Shown: in pieces, positions 16,394 through 24,985 of the stretch
How positions within the stretch are numbered: the stretch's first letter is position 1
Layout of the letters: the number at the start of each line of letters is the position of its first letter
Assembly (NCBI RefSeq): GCF_018596315.1
Contig: NZ_JAHEAG010000044.1
Coordinates: 1-42,126, forward strand
DNA: 42,126 bases
Source of the DNA: Bradyrhizobium sp. SRL28
GTDB lineage: Bacteria > Pseudomonadota > Alphaproteobacteria > Rhizobiales > Xanthobacteraceae
Direction of reading: 5' to 3'
Notes under the pieces: generated by a model
The model's database searches: none
What the model was told of the DNA's origin: nothing
The model's input: only the letters and a program-made list of their open reading frames with translations
Translations under genes and position numbers: made by a program

Positions 16394-16409
16394 ACGCGAG
16401 GCTCCAGCG

Positions 16410-16841
16410 ATGTCACGGATCGTTCGGCTCGCTGTGTTGGTGCTTATCGCCGCCGTTCTTCCGGCGACATCGTCGCTTGCACAGGCGCCCGGTTATGTCC
16501 GGGTCAAGTTGGTGAAAGCGGGCCTGATGGTGGGCGCCGGTGGCGGCAACGGCGTCCTGACGTATCGCGGTCGCGATTATCCATTCCGAGTATCCGGTCT
16601 CAGCCTGGGTGTGACAGCTGGAGCATCTGTCAGCCGGCTGGAAGGATGGGCGTCAGGCATCAGGCAGGTCAGCGACTTTGCCGGTACCTACAGTTCGGTC
16701 GGTGGCGGGGGCACCCTCGTTGGCGGCTTCGGAGGCGTTCAGTTAGGGAATGAGAAAGGCGTAAAGATCGCCCTGCAAGGACCTCGAGCGGGAATGGAGT
16801 TCGCCGCGAACCTCAGTGAGGTTAGGATTTCACTGAAGTGA
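16410..16841 (+). CDS. exported glycine-rich protein, paralogue of the 9698 gene
   Basis: A 143-residue protein with a signal peptide (LAVLVLIAAVLPATSSLAQ). The mature part has the same plan as the 9698 product: VRVKLVKAGLMVGAGGG, then DYPFRVSGLSLGVTAGAS, a GGGGTLVGGFGGVQLG loop region, and a terminal short beta strand. No named domain is recognised. The ATG at 16410 follows GAGGC and is 16 bases after the DUF2950 stop, so it is the third gene of the DUF3300 operon. The open frame starting at 16278 overlaps the DUF2950 gene and is not used. A role in the same envelope function is inferred from position only. Confidence 0.75.
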   Translation: MSRIVRLAVLVLIAAVLPATSSLAQAPGYVRVKLVKAGLMVGAGGGNGVLTYRGRDYPFRVSGLSLGVTAGASVSRLEGWASGIRQVSDFAGTYSSVGGGGTLVGGFGGVQLGNEKGVKIALQGPRAGMEFAANLSEVRISLK

Positions 16842-16949
16842 ACCTGCTCGGCTGGCGTCAGAGAGTCCAGCTCTTTCCCGGGAAGGCACTTCGGATCGCG
16901 CCTGCAGCAGAAGCGCCCAAGGTCGCGCATCCCGCAACGGCGGCGAAGA

Positions 16950-18215
16950 TCACATTATCGCCGGCTCAAGAACTCTTGCTACCGCCAGCCCCATTACCAA
17001 CGCGCCGACAATGAAGCTGCATGACGCGAACGCTTGAAGGGCGTCAAGCATTTGTCCGTGATTGAAAAACACGATCGCCTCGAAAGCGTATATTCCGGGG
17101 ATCATGATCACGATCGGTGCCACCGTCACCGCGATAGGCGGTATCTTGTAGCGCTGCTCTATCATCAGAGCGACGGTCCCAATAGAAAGGGCCGCAAAGA
17201 ATGCGGCTGGCGCGGGCATCATGCCGACATCGATCAGGATCAAGCGCAAGCCGTTCGCGCCCACAGCCAGAAGACCGACCCCAAGCGCCGTTCTCAGTGA
17301 GCTGTTGAACAGCATTGCGAAAGCGCAGCCCGAAATGAAACTGGCGACGCCGCGGAGCAGCAGCTTCAGCGCATAGGCGAGCTCTATCGAGGGCTGCCTT
17401 GTAACGTCGACTCCGCCGACGGCAACGACAAGGCTGAGGCCGAAAGCGACGGACAATAGGATCATCATGCCGTATGCGAACCGGCTCAGGGCGGCGAGCG
17501 TCTGGTATTGCAGCAAGTCAAACAGCGCAGCAATCAACGGAAAACCCGGGACCAGAAACAATATGGAGGCGACGAAGCCTGCCGGGTATTGCGCAAATCC
17601 GAAGCCAAGGCGGCTTCCCGCTGCCGCCAAGAGAACGAAAACGCCTGATGCCATGATCGCCGACGCCGCGGCAGCGGCGTAGTGATTCAGCCGGCGGTGT
17701 GTCAGCCACAACCTTAGCCATTGGCCGCAACCGCCACCGATGGCTGCAGCAAAGGTCTCGGGCGCTGCGGCGCCGTTGAGAAAGGCAAAGCCGCCACTTG
17801 CCAGACCCACGGCTGCGGCAATCTGCTCGATGGAATATTGATGAGCTGCAGACTCGATTTCATCAAGCTCAACCGCTATTTCGGCCGGCGTACCATCGGC
17901 GCGCACGGTTCTTGCCAACCGCTCTAGCTGCGCAATGCGCAGAACATTGATGCCTGGTGGCCCAATGTCCCGCATCGCCATGAGCCAATCGCTCCGGCGG
18001 CGAACACTTACAGTGATGCTGTCCAGCGAAACGGTCACCGACGCCGCCTTGAAACCCAGTTTCGGCGTGATCGCGTTGATCCATTTGCGTGTGCGGAAGG
18101 CGGTATTGCCCGCCTGCAGCATCAATGCGCCGAAGCGCAGCAGAACATCCAGTGCGTCGGTCGGTGGAACGGAGTTCTTCTTATCGTTATCGTCCCGTTC
18201 GGAAATTGACGTCAC
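16950..18215 (-). CDS. ThrE-family threonine/serine exporter-like protein
   Basis: A 421-residue membrane protein. The N-terminal 140 residues are mostly soluble, as in ThrE: LRFGALMLQAGNTAFRTRKW, then a SITVSVRRRSDW segment. About ten hydrophobic helices follow, including GFVASILFLVPGFPLIAALFDLL and VAPIVIMIPGIYAFEAIVFF. It matches the one-chain ThrE layout (ThrE plus ThrE_2 domains). Relatives export threonine or serine, but some move dicarboxylates such as succinate, which would suit a fermentation locus. The start is a GTG at 18215 with GAGGG upstream. It is divergent from pflB, and the FixK box at 18330 could serve both. Confidence 0.85.
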   Translation of the reverse strand: MTSISERDDNDKKNSVPPTDALDVLLRFGALMLQAGNTAFRTRKWINAITPKLGFKAASVTVSLDSITVSVRRRSDWLMAMRDIGPPGINVLRIAQLERLARTVRADGTPAEIAVELDEIESAAHQYSIEQIAAAVGLASGGFAFLNGAAAPETFAAAIGGGCGQWLRLWLTHRRLNHYAAAAASAIMASGVFVLLAAAGSRLGFGFAQYPAGFVASILFLVPGFPLIAALFDLLQYQTLAALSRFAYGMMILLSVAFGLSLVVAVGGVDVTRQPSIELAYALKLLLRGVASFISGCAFAMLFNSSLRTALGVGLLAVGANGLRLILIDVGMMPAPAAFFAALSIGTVALMIEQRYKIPPIAVTVAPIVIMIPGIYAFEAIVFFNHGQMLDALQAFASCSFIVGALVMGLAVARVLEPAIM

Positions 18216-18329
18216 ACGGTCTCATGCCCTCGCATTATCACGCTGGAATTGACGACGGTATGCCCGCTTTGAGTCCTGGCTCAGCGAGTGCACAGTGCCG
18301 GTAAGATCGCCGGCGGGACCATCACTTCG

Positions 18330-18343
18330 TTGACTTAGATCAA
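18330..18343. promoter_or_regulatory. FixK/FNR-type box of the pfl operon
   Basis: TTGACTTAGATCAA fits the consensus. A -41.5 position predicts a start near 18378 for pflB (60-base leader) and near 18295 for the divergent exporter. The predicted start rules out translation from the ATG at 18366. Confidence 0.78.
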
Positions 18344-18437
18344 GGGTCGGAGTGCCGGACCTCGAATGATCGTATTCCTGCGGCACGTCCGGATCGGCCG
18401 CGGACGTCTAGGCATACACTCCGGTGGGAGAGGCATC

Positions 18438-20708
18438 ATGAAGGCAAGCGCAGCCCTGAGGAAGGAGGCTGATGCCGGACATTCCTGGGACGGTTTTCGG
18501 CCTGGAGATTGGCTCAGCTCCATCAACGTTCGCGATTTCATCGTCCGTAACGTGACGCCCTACACAGGCGACGAAGCGTTTCTCGCCGGGCCTTCGCAGC
18601 GCACCAAAGCCGTTTGGGCGAAATTGCAGCCGTACTTCGCCGAGGAAAGAAAAAAGGGCGTGCTTGCCGTAGATGCTGCAACTCCCTCGACATTGCTTGC
18701 CCACAAAGCCGGCTATATCGATCGCGACAACGAAATCATCGTGGGTCTTCAGACCGACCAGCCTTTCAAGCGGGCGATCTTTCCCTTCGGCGGGTTGCGG
18801 ATGGTCGAGGCGGGTCTCAAGGCCGCGGGCTTCGAGCCCGATCCGGCTGTCCACAAGGCTTTCACGAACTACCGAAAATCGCATAACGACGGCGTCTTCG
18901 ACGCCTATACGCCCGAAATCATGAATTGCCGACGGTCCGGGATCATCACGGGCCTGCCGGATGCCTACGGCCGCGGCCGCATTATTGGGGACTACCGGCG
19001 GGTCGCTCTTTACGGGATCGATCGCCTTCTCCAGGCCAAGCGTGCCGAGCGGGAACAGACCGATGACATGTGGCCGAGCGACGACATCATTCGGCTGCGC
19101 GAAGAACTGGCCGACCAGATGCGCGCGCTCGCGGACCTGGCCTCGATGGCGAAGCTGTACGGCCACGACATATCGAAGCCCGCCAGCAATGCCCAGGAAG
19201 CATTCCAATGGACCTACTTTGCCTATCTGGGGGCGATCAAGGAGGCCAATGGGGCGGCAATGTCCATCGGCCGCATATCGAGCTTCCTGGACATTTACAT
19301 CGAACGGGACCTGAAGGCGGGCGTTCTCGACGAAGGCAGAGCTCAGGAACTGTGGGATCAGCTGGTTCAGAAGCTCCGTATCGTCCGTTTCCTGCGCACG
19401 CCCGATTACGACGCGCTGTTCAGCGGAGATCCCTATTGGGCGACCGAGTGTGTCGGCGGTATGGATCTGGACGGGCGCACGCTGGTGACCAAGAGCAGCT
19501 ATCGCATGCTGCACACGCTTTCAAATCTTGGCCCGGCACCCGAGCCGAACATTACGGTTCTCTGGTCCAACCATATGCCCGGAACGTTCAAGCGATACTG
19601 CGCCAAGGTCAGCCGCGATACGTCTTCCCTTCAGTACGAGAACGACGATCTGATGCGTCCGTTCTGGGGTGACGATTACGGCATTGCCTGCTGCGTTTCG
19701 GCGATGCGCCTGGGCAAGCAGATGCAGTTTTTCGGCGCCCGCGTAAACCTGGCGAAGGCGCTGCTGTACGCGATCAATGGCGGCCGCGACGAGGTCTCAG
19801 GCGAGCAGGTCGCCCCCGAAACGCTGCCGGTCGCGGGCGACTTCCTCGACTACGACGATGTGATGGCCAAGTTCGATACCACCATGGAGTGGCTGGCGCG
19901 CACATACGTCCACGCGATGAACTGCATCCACTACATGCACGACAAGTATTTCTACGAGCGTCTGGAGATGGCTCTCCACGATCGCGACATTCTCAGAACC
20001 ATGGCATTCGGCATCGCCGGCCTTTCGGTGGTGGCCGACAGTCTCAGCGCGATCAAGTACGGAAAGATCCGCATCGCCCGCGATGAGAAAGGTTTGGTGG
20101 TTGACTATCAAAATGAGGGGAATAAGGCGACGCCGCAGTTCGGCAACAACGACGACCGCGTTGATCAAATCGCGTCAGACATCGTCACCAGCTTCATGGG
20201 GAAGATACGAAAACACCCCACCTACCGTAACGCGACGCACACCCAGAGCGTGCTGACCATTACTTCGAACGTGGTGTACGGCAAGGCTACGGGAAACACC
20301 CCCGATGGCCGCCGCAAGGGTGAGCCATTCGGGCCGGGCGCAAATCCGATGCACGGCCGGGACAGCCATGGCTGGCTCGCATCCTGCCTGTCCGTTGCAA
20401 AACTTCCCTACAAGGACGCGCAGGACGGCATCAGCTACACGGTCTCCGTCGCGCCGCAGAAGGCGCACCTGTCGGAAAGCCAGATGATCGAAGAAGCCGT
20501 CAAGGCCTTCGACCTCTACTTCGATCGTGGCGGATTCCACATGAACCTGAACGTGATCGACAAGGACACGCTCGAGGACGCCATGAAGAATCCGGACAAG
20601 TACCCGCAGCTTACCATTCGAGTCTCCGGCTACGCCGTCAACTTCGTTCGTCTGACGCCGGAGCAGCAGAGAGATGTGATCAGCCGTACTTTCCACGGCC
20701 AGATCTGA
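18438..20708 (+). CDS. pflB: pyruvate formate-lyase (formate C-acetyltransferase)
   Basis: A 756-residue glycyl-radical enzyme that converts pyruvate and CoA to acetyl-CoA and formate without oxygen. The length and numbering match E. coli PflB closely: the catalytic pair Cys418-Cys419 lies in GIACCVSAMRLGKQMQFFGA, and the radical Gly731 in RVSGYAVNFVRLT near the C-terminus. This pattern separates true PFL from diol dehydratases and decarboxylases. The ATG at 18438 follows GGGAGAGG. The activase gene starts 14 bases after its stop. The FixK box upstream points to low-oxygen induction. PFL is destroyed by oxygen, so its presence indicates real anaerobic metabolism in a group usually regarded as respiratory. 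Confidence 0.97.
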   Translation: MKASAALRKEADAGHSWDGFRPGDWLSSINVRDFIVRNVTPYTGDEAFLAGPSQRTKAVWAKLQPYFAEERKKGVLAVDAATPSTLLAHKAGYIDRDNEIIVGLQTDQPFKRAIFPFGGLRMVEAGLKAAGFEPDPAVHKAFTNYRKSHNDGVFDAYTPEIMNCRRSGIITGLPDAYGRGRIIGDYRRVALYGIDRLLQAKRAEREQTDDMWPSDDIIRLREELADQMRALADLASMAKLYGHDISKPASNAQEAFQWTYFAYLGAIKEANGAAMSIGRISSFLDIYIERDLKAGVLDEGRAQELWDQLVQKLRIVRFLRTPDYDALFSGDPYWATECVGGMDLDGRTLVTKSSYRMLHTLSNLGPAPEPNITVLWSNHMPGTFKRYCAKVSRDTSSLQYENDDLMRPFWGDDYGIACCVSAMRLGKQMQFFGARVNLAKALLYAINGGRDEVSGEQVAPETLPVAGDFLDYDDVMAKFDTTMEWLARTYVHAMNCIHYMHDKYFYERLEMALHDRDILRTMAFGIAGLSVVADSLSAIKYGKIRIARDEKGLVVDYQNEGNKATPQFGNNDDRVDQIASDIVTSFMGKIRKHPTYRNATHTQSVLTITSNVVYGKATGNTPDGRRKGEPFGPGANPMHGRDSHGWLASCLSVAKLPYKDAQDGISYTVSVAPQKAHLSESQMIEEAVKAFDLYFDRGGFHMNLNVIDKDTLEDAMKNPDKYPQLTIRVSGYAVNFVRLTPEQQRDVISRTFHGQI

Positions 20709-20721
20709 ATCGAGGTGCACC

Positions 20722-21549
20722 ATGTCGACGGTGCAGACACTTGAACCCGGAAGTCGTCATGACCTCCGGGTAGGGATTTCACCCGACGCGCCCGACGAAA
20801 GCCAGTTCAAGGACGAGAAGGGCGCGTTCGGATATTGCCACTCCTACGAAACCTCGTCCCGATATGACGGGCCGGGGCTGCGCGTGGTGCTGTTTGTCTC
20901 CGGTTGCCTGCTGCGCTGCACGTACTGCCACAATCCGGATACCTGGCATCTGAAGGACGGGACATACGTTTCGGCCGATCACGTGCTCCGTCGCCTGGGC
21001 GATTTCGCGCCGGCACTTCTCTCGCTTGGTGGGGGGCTCACCATTTCTGGCGGCGAGCCGATGGTTCAGCTTGCATTCACCCGGCGGATATTCGCCGGAG
21101 CGAAGGAAATGGGCCTGCACACGGCCATTCAGACCTCGGGATTTCTGGGGGATCGCGCCGACGAAAGCTACCTGTCGAACATCGATCTCATCTTGCTCGA
21201 CATCAAAAGTTCGGATCCCGACACGTACCGGCGAGTGACAGCTCGCGACCTTGCGCCGACGCTGCGCTTCGCCGAGCGCCTCGCTTCGCTATCCAAGCCG
21301 GTGTGGATCCGTTTCACGCTCGTCCCCGGCGAGACCGACGACCCCGCCAACGTCGATGGCATCGCTCGATTCGTTGCGCCGATGAAGAACGTCGAGTGGG
21401 TCGAGGTGCAGCCGTTCCATCAGATGGGCGCTTTCAAGTGGAAGGCGATAGGGCTCGACTACAAGCTTATCTATACTCCGACGGCCGGCCGGGAGCTGGT
21501 GGATCGGGTGATCGGGCAGTTCCGCGCGGCAGGCTGCCGGGTGCGCTGA
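20722..21549 (+). CDS. pflA: pyruvate formate-lyase activating enzyme
   Basis: A 275-residue radical-SAM enzyme that creates the glycyl radical on PflB using S-adenosylmethionine and a 4Fe-4S cluster. The cluster motif C-x3-C-x2-C is in SGCLLRCTYCHNPDTW, and the GGE motif in LTISGGEPMVQ. The C-terminal WVEVQPFHQMGAFKW matches the known activases. There is an N-terminal extension of about 30 residues before FGYCHSYETSSRYDGPG. It lies 14 bases after pflB with GAGGTG before the ATG, so the two are co-transcribed. Confidence 0.95.
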   Translation: MSTVQTLEPGSRHDLRVGISPDAPDESQFKDEKGAFGYCHSYETSSRYDGPGLRVVLFVSGCLLRCTYCHNPDTWHLKDGTYVSADHVLRRLGDFAPALLSLGGGLTISGGEPMVQLAFTRRIFAGAKEMGLHTAIQTSGFLGDRADESYLSNIDLILLDIKSSDPDTYRRVTARDLAPTLRFAERLASLSKPVWIRFTLVPGETDDPANVDGIARFVAPMKNVEWVEVQPFHQMGAFKWKAIGLDYKLIYTPTAGRELVDRVIGQFRAAGCRVR

Positions 21550-21574
21550 CGACAGGCTGGGGAGACCGGACATC

Positions 21575-23173
21575 ATGTTGGACCTTGCTCGCGAGATCAT
21601 CGGAAGCCAACCGATACTGACGGCGTTTCTCGCGATCGGGTTGGGCTACCTGGTCGGTCAGATCAGTATCGGGGGATTTTCTCTCGGCGTCGGCGCCGTT
21701 CTCTTCGTCGGCCTTGCCATTGGTGCGTTCGCACCCAAAGCCCAGATCATCGGACCAATCGGGCTGACAGGACTGATCATGTTCCTGTATGGGATCGGAA
21801 TCCTCTACGGCAGGCAGTTCTTCGAAGGCATGGTCGGCGCCGGGCAGAAGTATAATCTGCTGGCGCTTGTCGGATGCCTGGCCGGCTTGATCGTTGCGCT
21901 TGGGCTCGGGCACATCTTCGGCATCAAGATCGGACATACGCTCGGCATCTATGCCGGATCAATGACGAGCACCGCCACGCTCCAGGCGGCCCTCGACGTT
22001 ATGAAGAACAAGGATCCGTCGATTGGCTATTCCATTGCCTATCCCTTCGGGGTGATCGGTCCGATCCTGTGCATTTACTTCATGACCCAGATCGTAAAGC
22101 CGAAATTTCCGGCCAAGGCGCAGCGGTTCCACATGGGCGAAATTTCGATCGGCGAAAGGCATGCCGGAAAGCGACTCGACGAACTGACGACGGCGCTCGG
22201 CGGTGTGCGGGTCACGATGGTTCGAAAGGGCGGACACAACGTCGTTCCTGCTGCCGATACCGTCTTGTCCGCTGGAGATGCCATTCTCGTGGTCGCGGAG
22301 GAGAATGAAGCAATTGCCAGGGCGGCCGCCACGCTCGGAAAACTGGAGCCCGGCCGCCTGGCCAGCGACCGCGCCGATCTCGACTACATCAGGGTCTTTG
22401 TCGGGAAGGCCAACGTAGTCGGAGTACCTCTTGCCAGCCTTCCCATGCCGACGGGCTATCCAACCCATTTATTGCATGTCCGCCGCTATGATGCGGACCT
22501 CGTGCCGGCGCCCGACCTGATGCTCGAATTCGGAGATCGGGTCGGGATACTGACGCCTCCGGACCGCAAGGAAGAGATCCGGCGCCATTTCGGCGACACG
22601 GTGAAGGCGGCGGCCGAATTCAGCTACGTCTCGCTCGGACTCGGAATGGTCATGGGCGTCTTGCTTGGGCTTATTCCTATTCCGATTCCTGGAGTAGGCG
22701 TCGTGACGCTCGGTATCGGAGGGGGACCGCTGATCGTCGCTCTCATCCTTGGCAAATTGCGGCGCACAGGCCCCATGCTATGGACCATGCCGTTGCCAGC
22801 GAACATCGTATTGCGAAACTTCGGACTTGCGATGTTTCTTGCTACCGTCGGCGTCAACGCGGGGCAGCCCTTTGTTCGAACCGTTGCGGAATCCGGGTTT
22901 ACAATGCTCTTTATCGGGGTTGCCGTTCTTCTGACGACGGTATTCATCGTCCTGCTGGTCGGCCACTACGTTCTGAAGATCCCGTACGATGACCTAGTGG
23001 GCGTGGCATCCGGGGCGACAGGAAATCCGGCTATTCTCGTCTATTCGACCAAAATGGCGCCCACCGAGCGGCCCGACATCGGCTACGCCATGATCTTTCC
23101 TTCCATGACGATAGTGAAGGTAATCGCCACCCAGATTGTGGGTCTCCTCATGGTTGGGAGCAGCGCCGGCTAG
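21575..23173 (+). CDS. AspT/YidE/YbjL-type antiporter with two RCK_C domains
   Basis: A 532-residue inner-membrane protein. Two halves of about five helices each (about 1-175 and 345-532) carry the Asp-Al_Ex duplication: LGLGHIFGIKIGHTLGIYAGSMTST in the first, and GNPAILVYSTKM in the second. Between them are two TrkA-C (RCK_C) regulatory domains, about 185-260 and 270-340. AspT exchanges aspartate for alanine; relatives exchange other acids. It begins 26 bases after pflA with a GGGGAG ribosome site, so it is the third gene of the pfl operon. Here it may exchange a fermentation acid or amino acid; the substrate is inference. Confidence 0.88.
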   Translation: MLDLAREIIGSQPILTAFLAIGLGYLVGQISIGGFSLGVGAVLFVGLAIGAFAPKAQIIGPIGLTGLIMFLYGIGILYGRQFFEGMVGAGQKYNLLALVGCLAGLIVALGLGHIFGIKIGHTLGIYAGSMTSTATLQAALDVMKNKDPSIGYSIAYPFGVIGPILCIYFMTQIVKPKFPAKAQRFHMGEISIGERHAGKRLDELTTALGGVRVTMVRKGGHNVVPAADTVLSAGDAILVVAEENEAIARAAATLGKLEPGRLASDRADLDYIRVFVGKANVVGVPLASLPMPTGYPTHLLHVRRYDADLVPAPDLMLEFGDRVGILTPPDRKEEIRRHFGDTVKAAAEFSYVSLGLGMVMGVLLGLIPIPIPGVGVVTLGIGGGPLIVALILGKLRRTGPMLWTMPLPANIVLRNFGLAMFLATVGVNAGQPFVRTVAESGFTMLFIGVAVLLTTVFIVLLVGHYVLKIPYDDLVGVASGATGNPAILVYSTKMAPTERPDIGYAMIFPSMTIVKVIATQIVGLLMVGSSAG

Positions 23174-23308
23174 GTGACTGGAGCCCTTGCCATGGTTCAT
23201 TCATGACCAGGATCTCGCAGATCGACGATCCCAGCGAAGATCGTTCGCCGGACCATGGGCGCGCCGGAAGGTTACGCTCGTCGATGGATCAGGCACGGGA
23301 GATACGGC

Positions 23309-24199
23309 ATGGCTGATCGGGCATCCCCGCCGCAACCACCCATCTTCAACTTGAATGCTTACAGCCCGGCCGAGATCAAGGAGGCTGTCGAGAAAGTCGG
23401 AGTCAAGAAGACGAACCTTCCCTTTCTGGCTTCATTCATGCTGGCGGTGATCGCGGGGGGCAGCATCGGACTGGGCGCGCTTTACTATACCGTCATCGTC
23501 AGCGATGCGGGGCTGAGCTTCGCCGCGGCGCGTGTGATGGGTGGAGTGGCGTTTTCGCTCGGGCTGGTCATCGTTCTGGTTGCCGGAGCCGAACTCTTCA
23601 CGGGAAACAATCTGATCGTGATGGCTTGGGCGAGCGGAAATGTGACGACGAAGGAAATGCTGCGCAACTGGGTCGTTGTCTATTTCGGCAACCTGATCGG
23701 CGCGCTCGGACTTGTGGTCCTGGTCTTCCTTTCGCATCATCTCGACATGAACGGAGGCCGCGTCGGCCTGTCGATATTGAATACGGCCGTCGCCAAGATC
23801 CAGCCCGACGCCGTGACGTTATTCTTCAAGGGAGTTTTGTGTAACCTGCTCGTTTGCTTGGCGGTGTGGCTTGCGTATGCCGGCCGGTCGGTTACCGACA
23901 AAGTTGTTGCGCTCGTATTTCCAGTCTCCGCCTTCATAGCCGCCGGCTTTGAGCACTGCGTCGCCAACATGTATTTCCTGCCTTTGGCCTGGTTGATGGT
24001 GCGGACAGGCAATGTCCCTCCTGATTTCGACGCATCGGTCGTAACAATGGCGGGCATCATTCACAATCTTGTGCCGGTCACGCTCGGCAATATCGTAGGT
24101 GGTGCCGGCCTCGTTGGCGCGATGTACTGGATGATCTATCGGGCAGCCTTCGGTGAGAGCGGCAAGCGCAACGCTAGTCAGGGCAAGGGAGGATCATGA
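23309..24199 (+). CDS. focA: formate/nitrite transporter FocA
   Basis: A 296-residue channel of the FNT family with six hydrophobic segments. Family signatures are visible: AELFTGNNLIVMAW (second helix break), GVLCNLLVCLAVWLA (fourth helix), and FEHCVANMYFLPLAW followed by IHNLVPVTLGNIVGGAG (fifth helix region with the pore His). FocA passes formate out, and back in at low pH, and its partner PFL makes the formate. The ATG at 23309 follows GGGAG; the earlier ATG at 23255 lacks one. It is last in the pfl block, 135 bases after the antiporter gene. No formate dehydrogenase or hydrogenlyase gene is in the window. Confidence 0.95.
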   Translation: MADRASPPQPPIFNLNAYSPAEIKEAVEKVGVKKTNLPFLASFMLAVIAGGSIGLGALYYTVIVSDAGLSFAAARVMGGVAFSLGLVIVLVAGAELFTGNNLIVMAWASGNVTTKEMLRNWVVVYFGNLIGALGLVVLVFLSHHLDMNGGRVGLSILNTAVAKIQPDAVTLFFKGVLCNLLVCLAVWLAYAGRSVTDKVVALVFPVSAFIAAGFEHCVANMYFLPLAWLMVRTGNVPPDFDASVVTMAGIIHNLVPVTLGNIVGGAGLVGAMYWMIYRAAFGESGKRNASQGKGGS

Positions 24200-24420
24200 A
24201 GTCGCTGCCAAGGATGATCATCGGGCGCGCCGCAATCGCCACAGCTAGGCGCGCTTGTGTTGGGTAACATTGACGCGGTACTGGCGGAAGGGTTGGGACC
24301 GCCTACCTTACGACCAATGCCGTTGATCTGATAGCGCTTTTTCCAGCGCGATGAGGCTTCACCGTAGCACCGTCCACGGCGGTTGTTTGTTGCTCCAGGC
24401 ACCGTCGAACCGTCGCCGGC
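24200..24420. other. gene-poor stretch after focA
   Basis: Part of a gene-poor zone reaching to about 25750. I see no convincing reading frame in this part. No clear terminator hairpin follows focA. The minus-strand open frame across it continues out of the 24421-24546 fragment but has no family-like sequence. Confidence 0.5.
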
Positions 24421-24546
24421 TAGGTCGGACTCCTTCTTTGGAAGAGTGGTGATGTAATCGGCGGCGTCTCGTAACGTGATGAGCTTTTGCCCGCCTGACA
24501 GCGGTATCGGATGCTCGATTTTGCGCTGCCAGCCCTTGTCAGCCAT
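24421..24546 (-). pseudogene. fragment of a small rhizobial hypothetical gene
   Basis: The first 42 codons from the ATG at 24546 look coding: KGWQRKIEHPIPL, KLITLRDAADYITTLPKKES. I recognise this N-terminus from small hypothetical proteins common in Bradyrhizobium, which continue with a helical segment after KKESDL. Here the sequence becomes Arg/Gly-rich and unlike that family, so the 3' part seems lost or replaced. Confidence 0.5.
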
Positions 24547-24673
24547 GTGCTCATTGGAGCGCGGCCGGTGCGGCAACGGCAACCAGCTACAGATTGCGGC
24601 ATTAAGCCGTTATCGCCTTGAGTATCGGAACGCGCGGAAGCTGTCGGTACGGATATCTACCGACTCAGTCTGA

Positions 24674-24764
24674 TCTCGCCGACTATGGAAACGCGATGGC
24701 GCAATCCGACACCAGTCTGCCGCGACTCAGGTTCTGCATCTGCCGGCGCAATCACGCGCTTGGT
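24674..24764 (+). repeat. long direct repeat, left copy
   Basis: The last 49 bases (24716-24764) are identical to 39843-39891, and the preceding 42 bases are similar at the same spacing. Similarity ends sharply at 24764. On the minus strand both copies read TKRVIAPADAEPESRQ followed by RHR(V/I)S(I/L)VGEI, so the repeat may be a piece of a common coding sequence. Confidence 0.85.
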
Positions 24765-24775
24765 CACGAGAACCA

Positions 24776-24985
24776 TCAGGTTGTTGGAGCGTAGAACTCA
24801 CCAACCAAATATCGGATGTGCCCCGGCTTGGAATCGGACGACTGAGCGGCCTCGAAGTATCCTGCAGGCGCGGCAATCCACAGGCCGATCTGCTCGTCAG
24901 TGAGCGTAACGGTACCGTCGCGAAACTTGTAATCGCCGGGCTTCGTTGGATCACCGACGTCGTTCCAGCCTATTCGGATTTCCAT
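24776..24985 (-). CDS. small hypothetical protein
   Basis: A 69-residue soluble acidic protein with coherent composition: RIGWNDVGDPTKPGDYKFRD, TVTLTDEQIGLWIAAP, PGHIRYLVGEF. No signal peptide, membrane segment or known domain is visible. The ATG at 24985 has GGAGAA 5 bases upstream, which supports translation. It stands alone in a gene-poor region. I believe it is a rhizobial orphan family, but I cannot name it. Confidence 0.55.
   Translation of the reverse strand: MEIRIGWNDVGDPTKPGDYKFRDGTVTLTDEQIGLWIAAPAGYFEAAQSSDSKPGHIRYLVGEFYAPTT

Noticed and set aside
18408..19514. 368-codon minus-strand open frame opposite pflB
   Set aside because: The plus strand encodes a complete PflB with all catalytic residues; the antisense frame has no family-like sequence.
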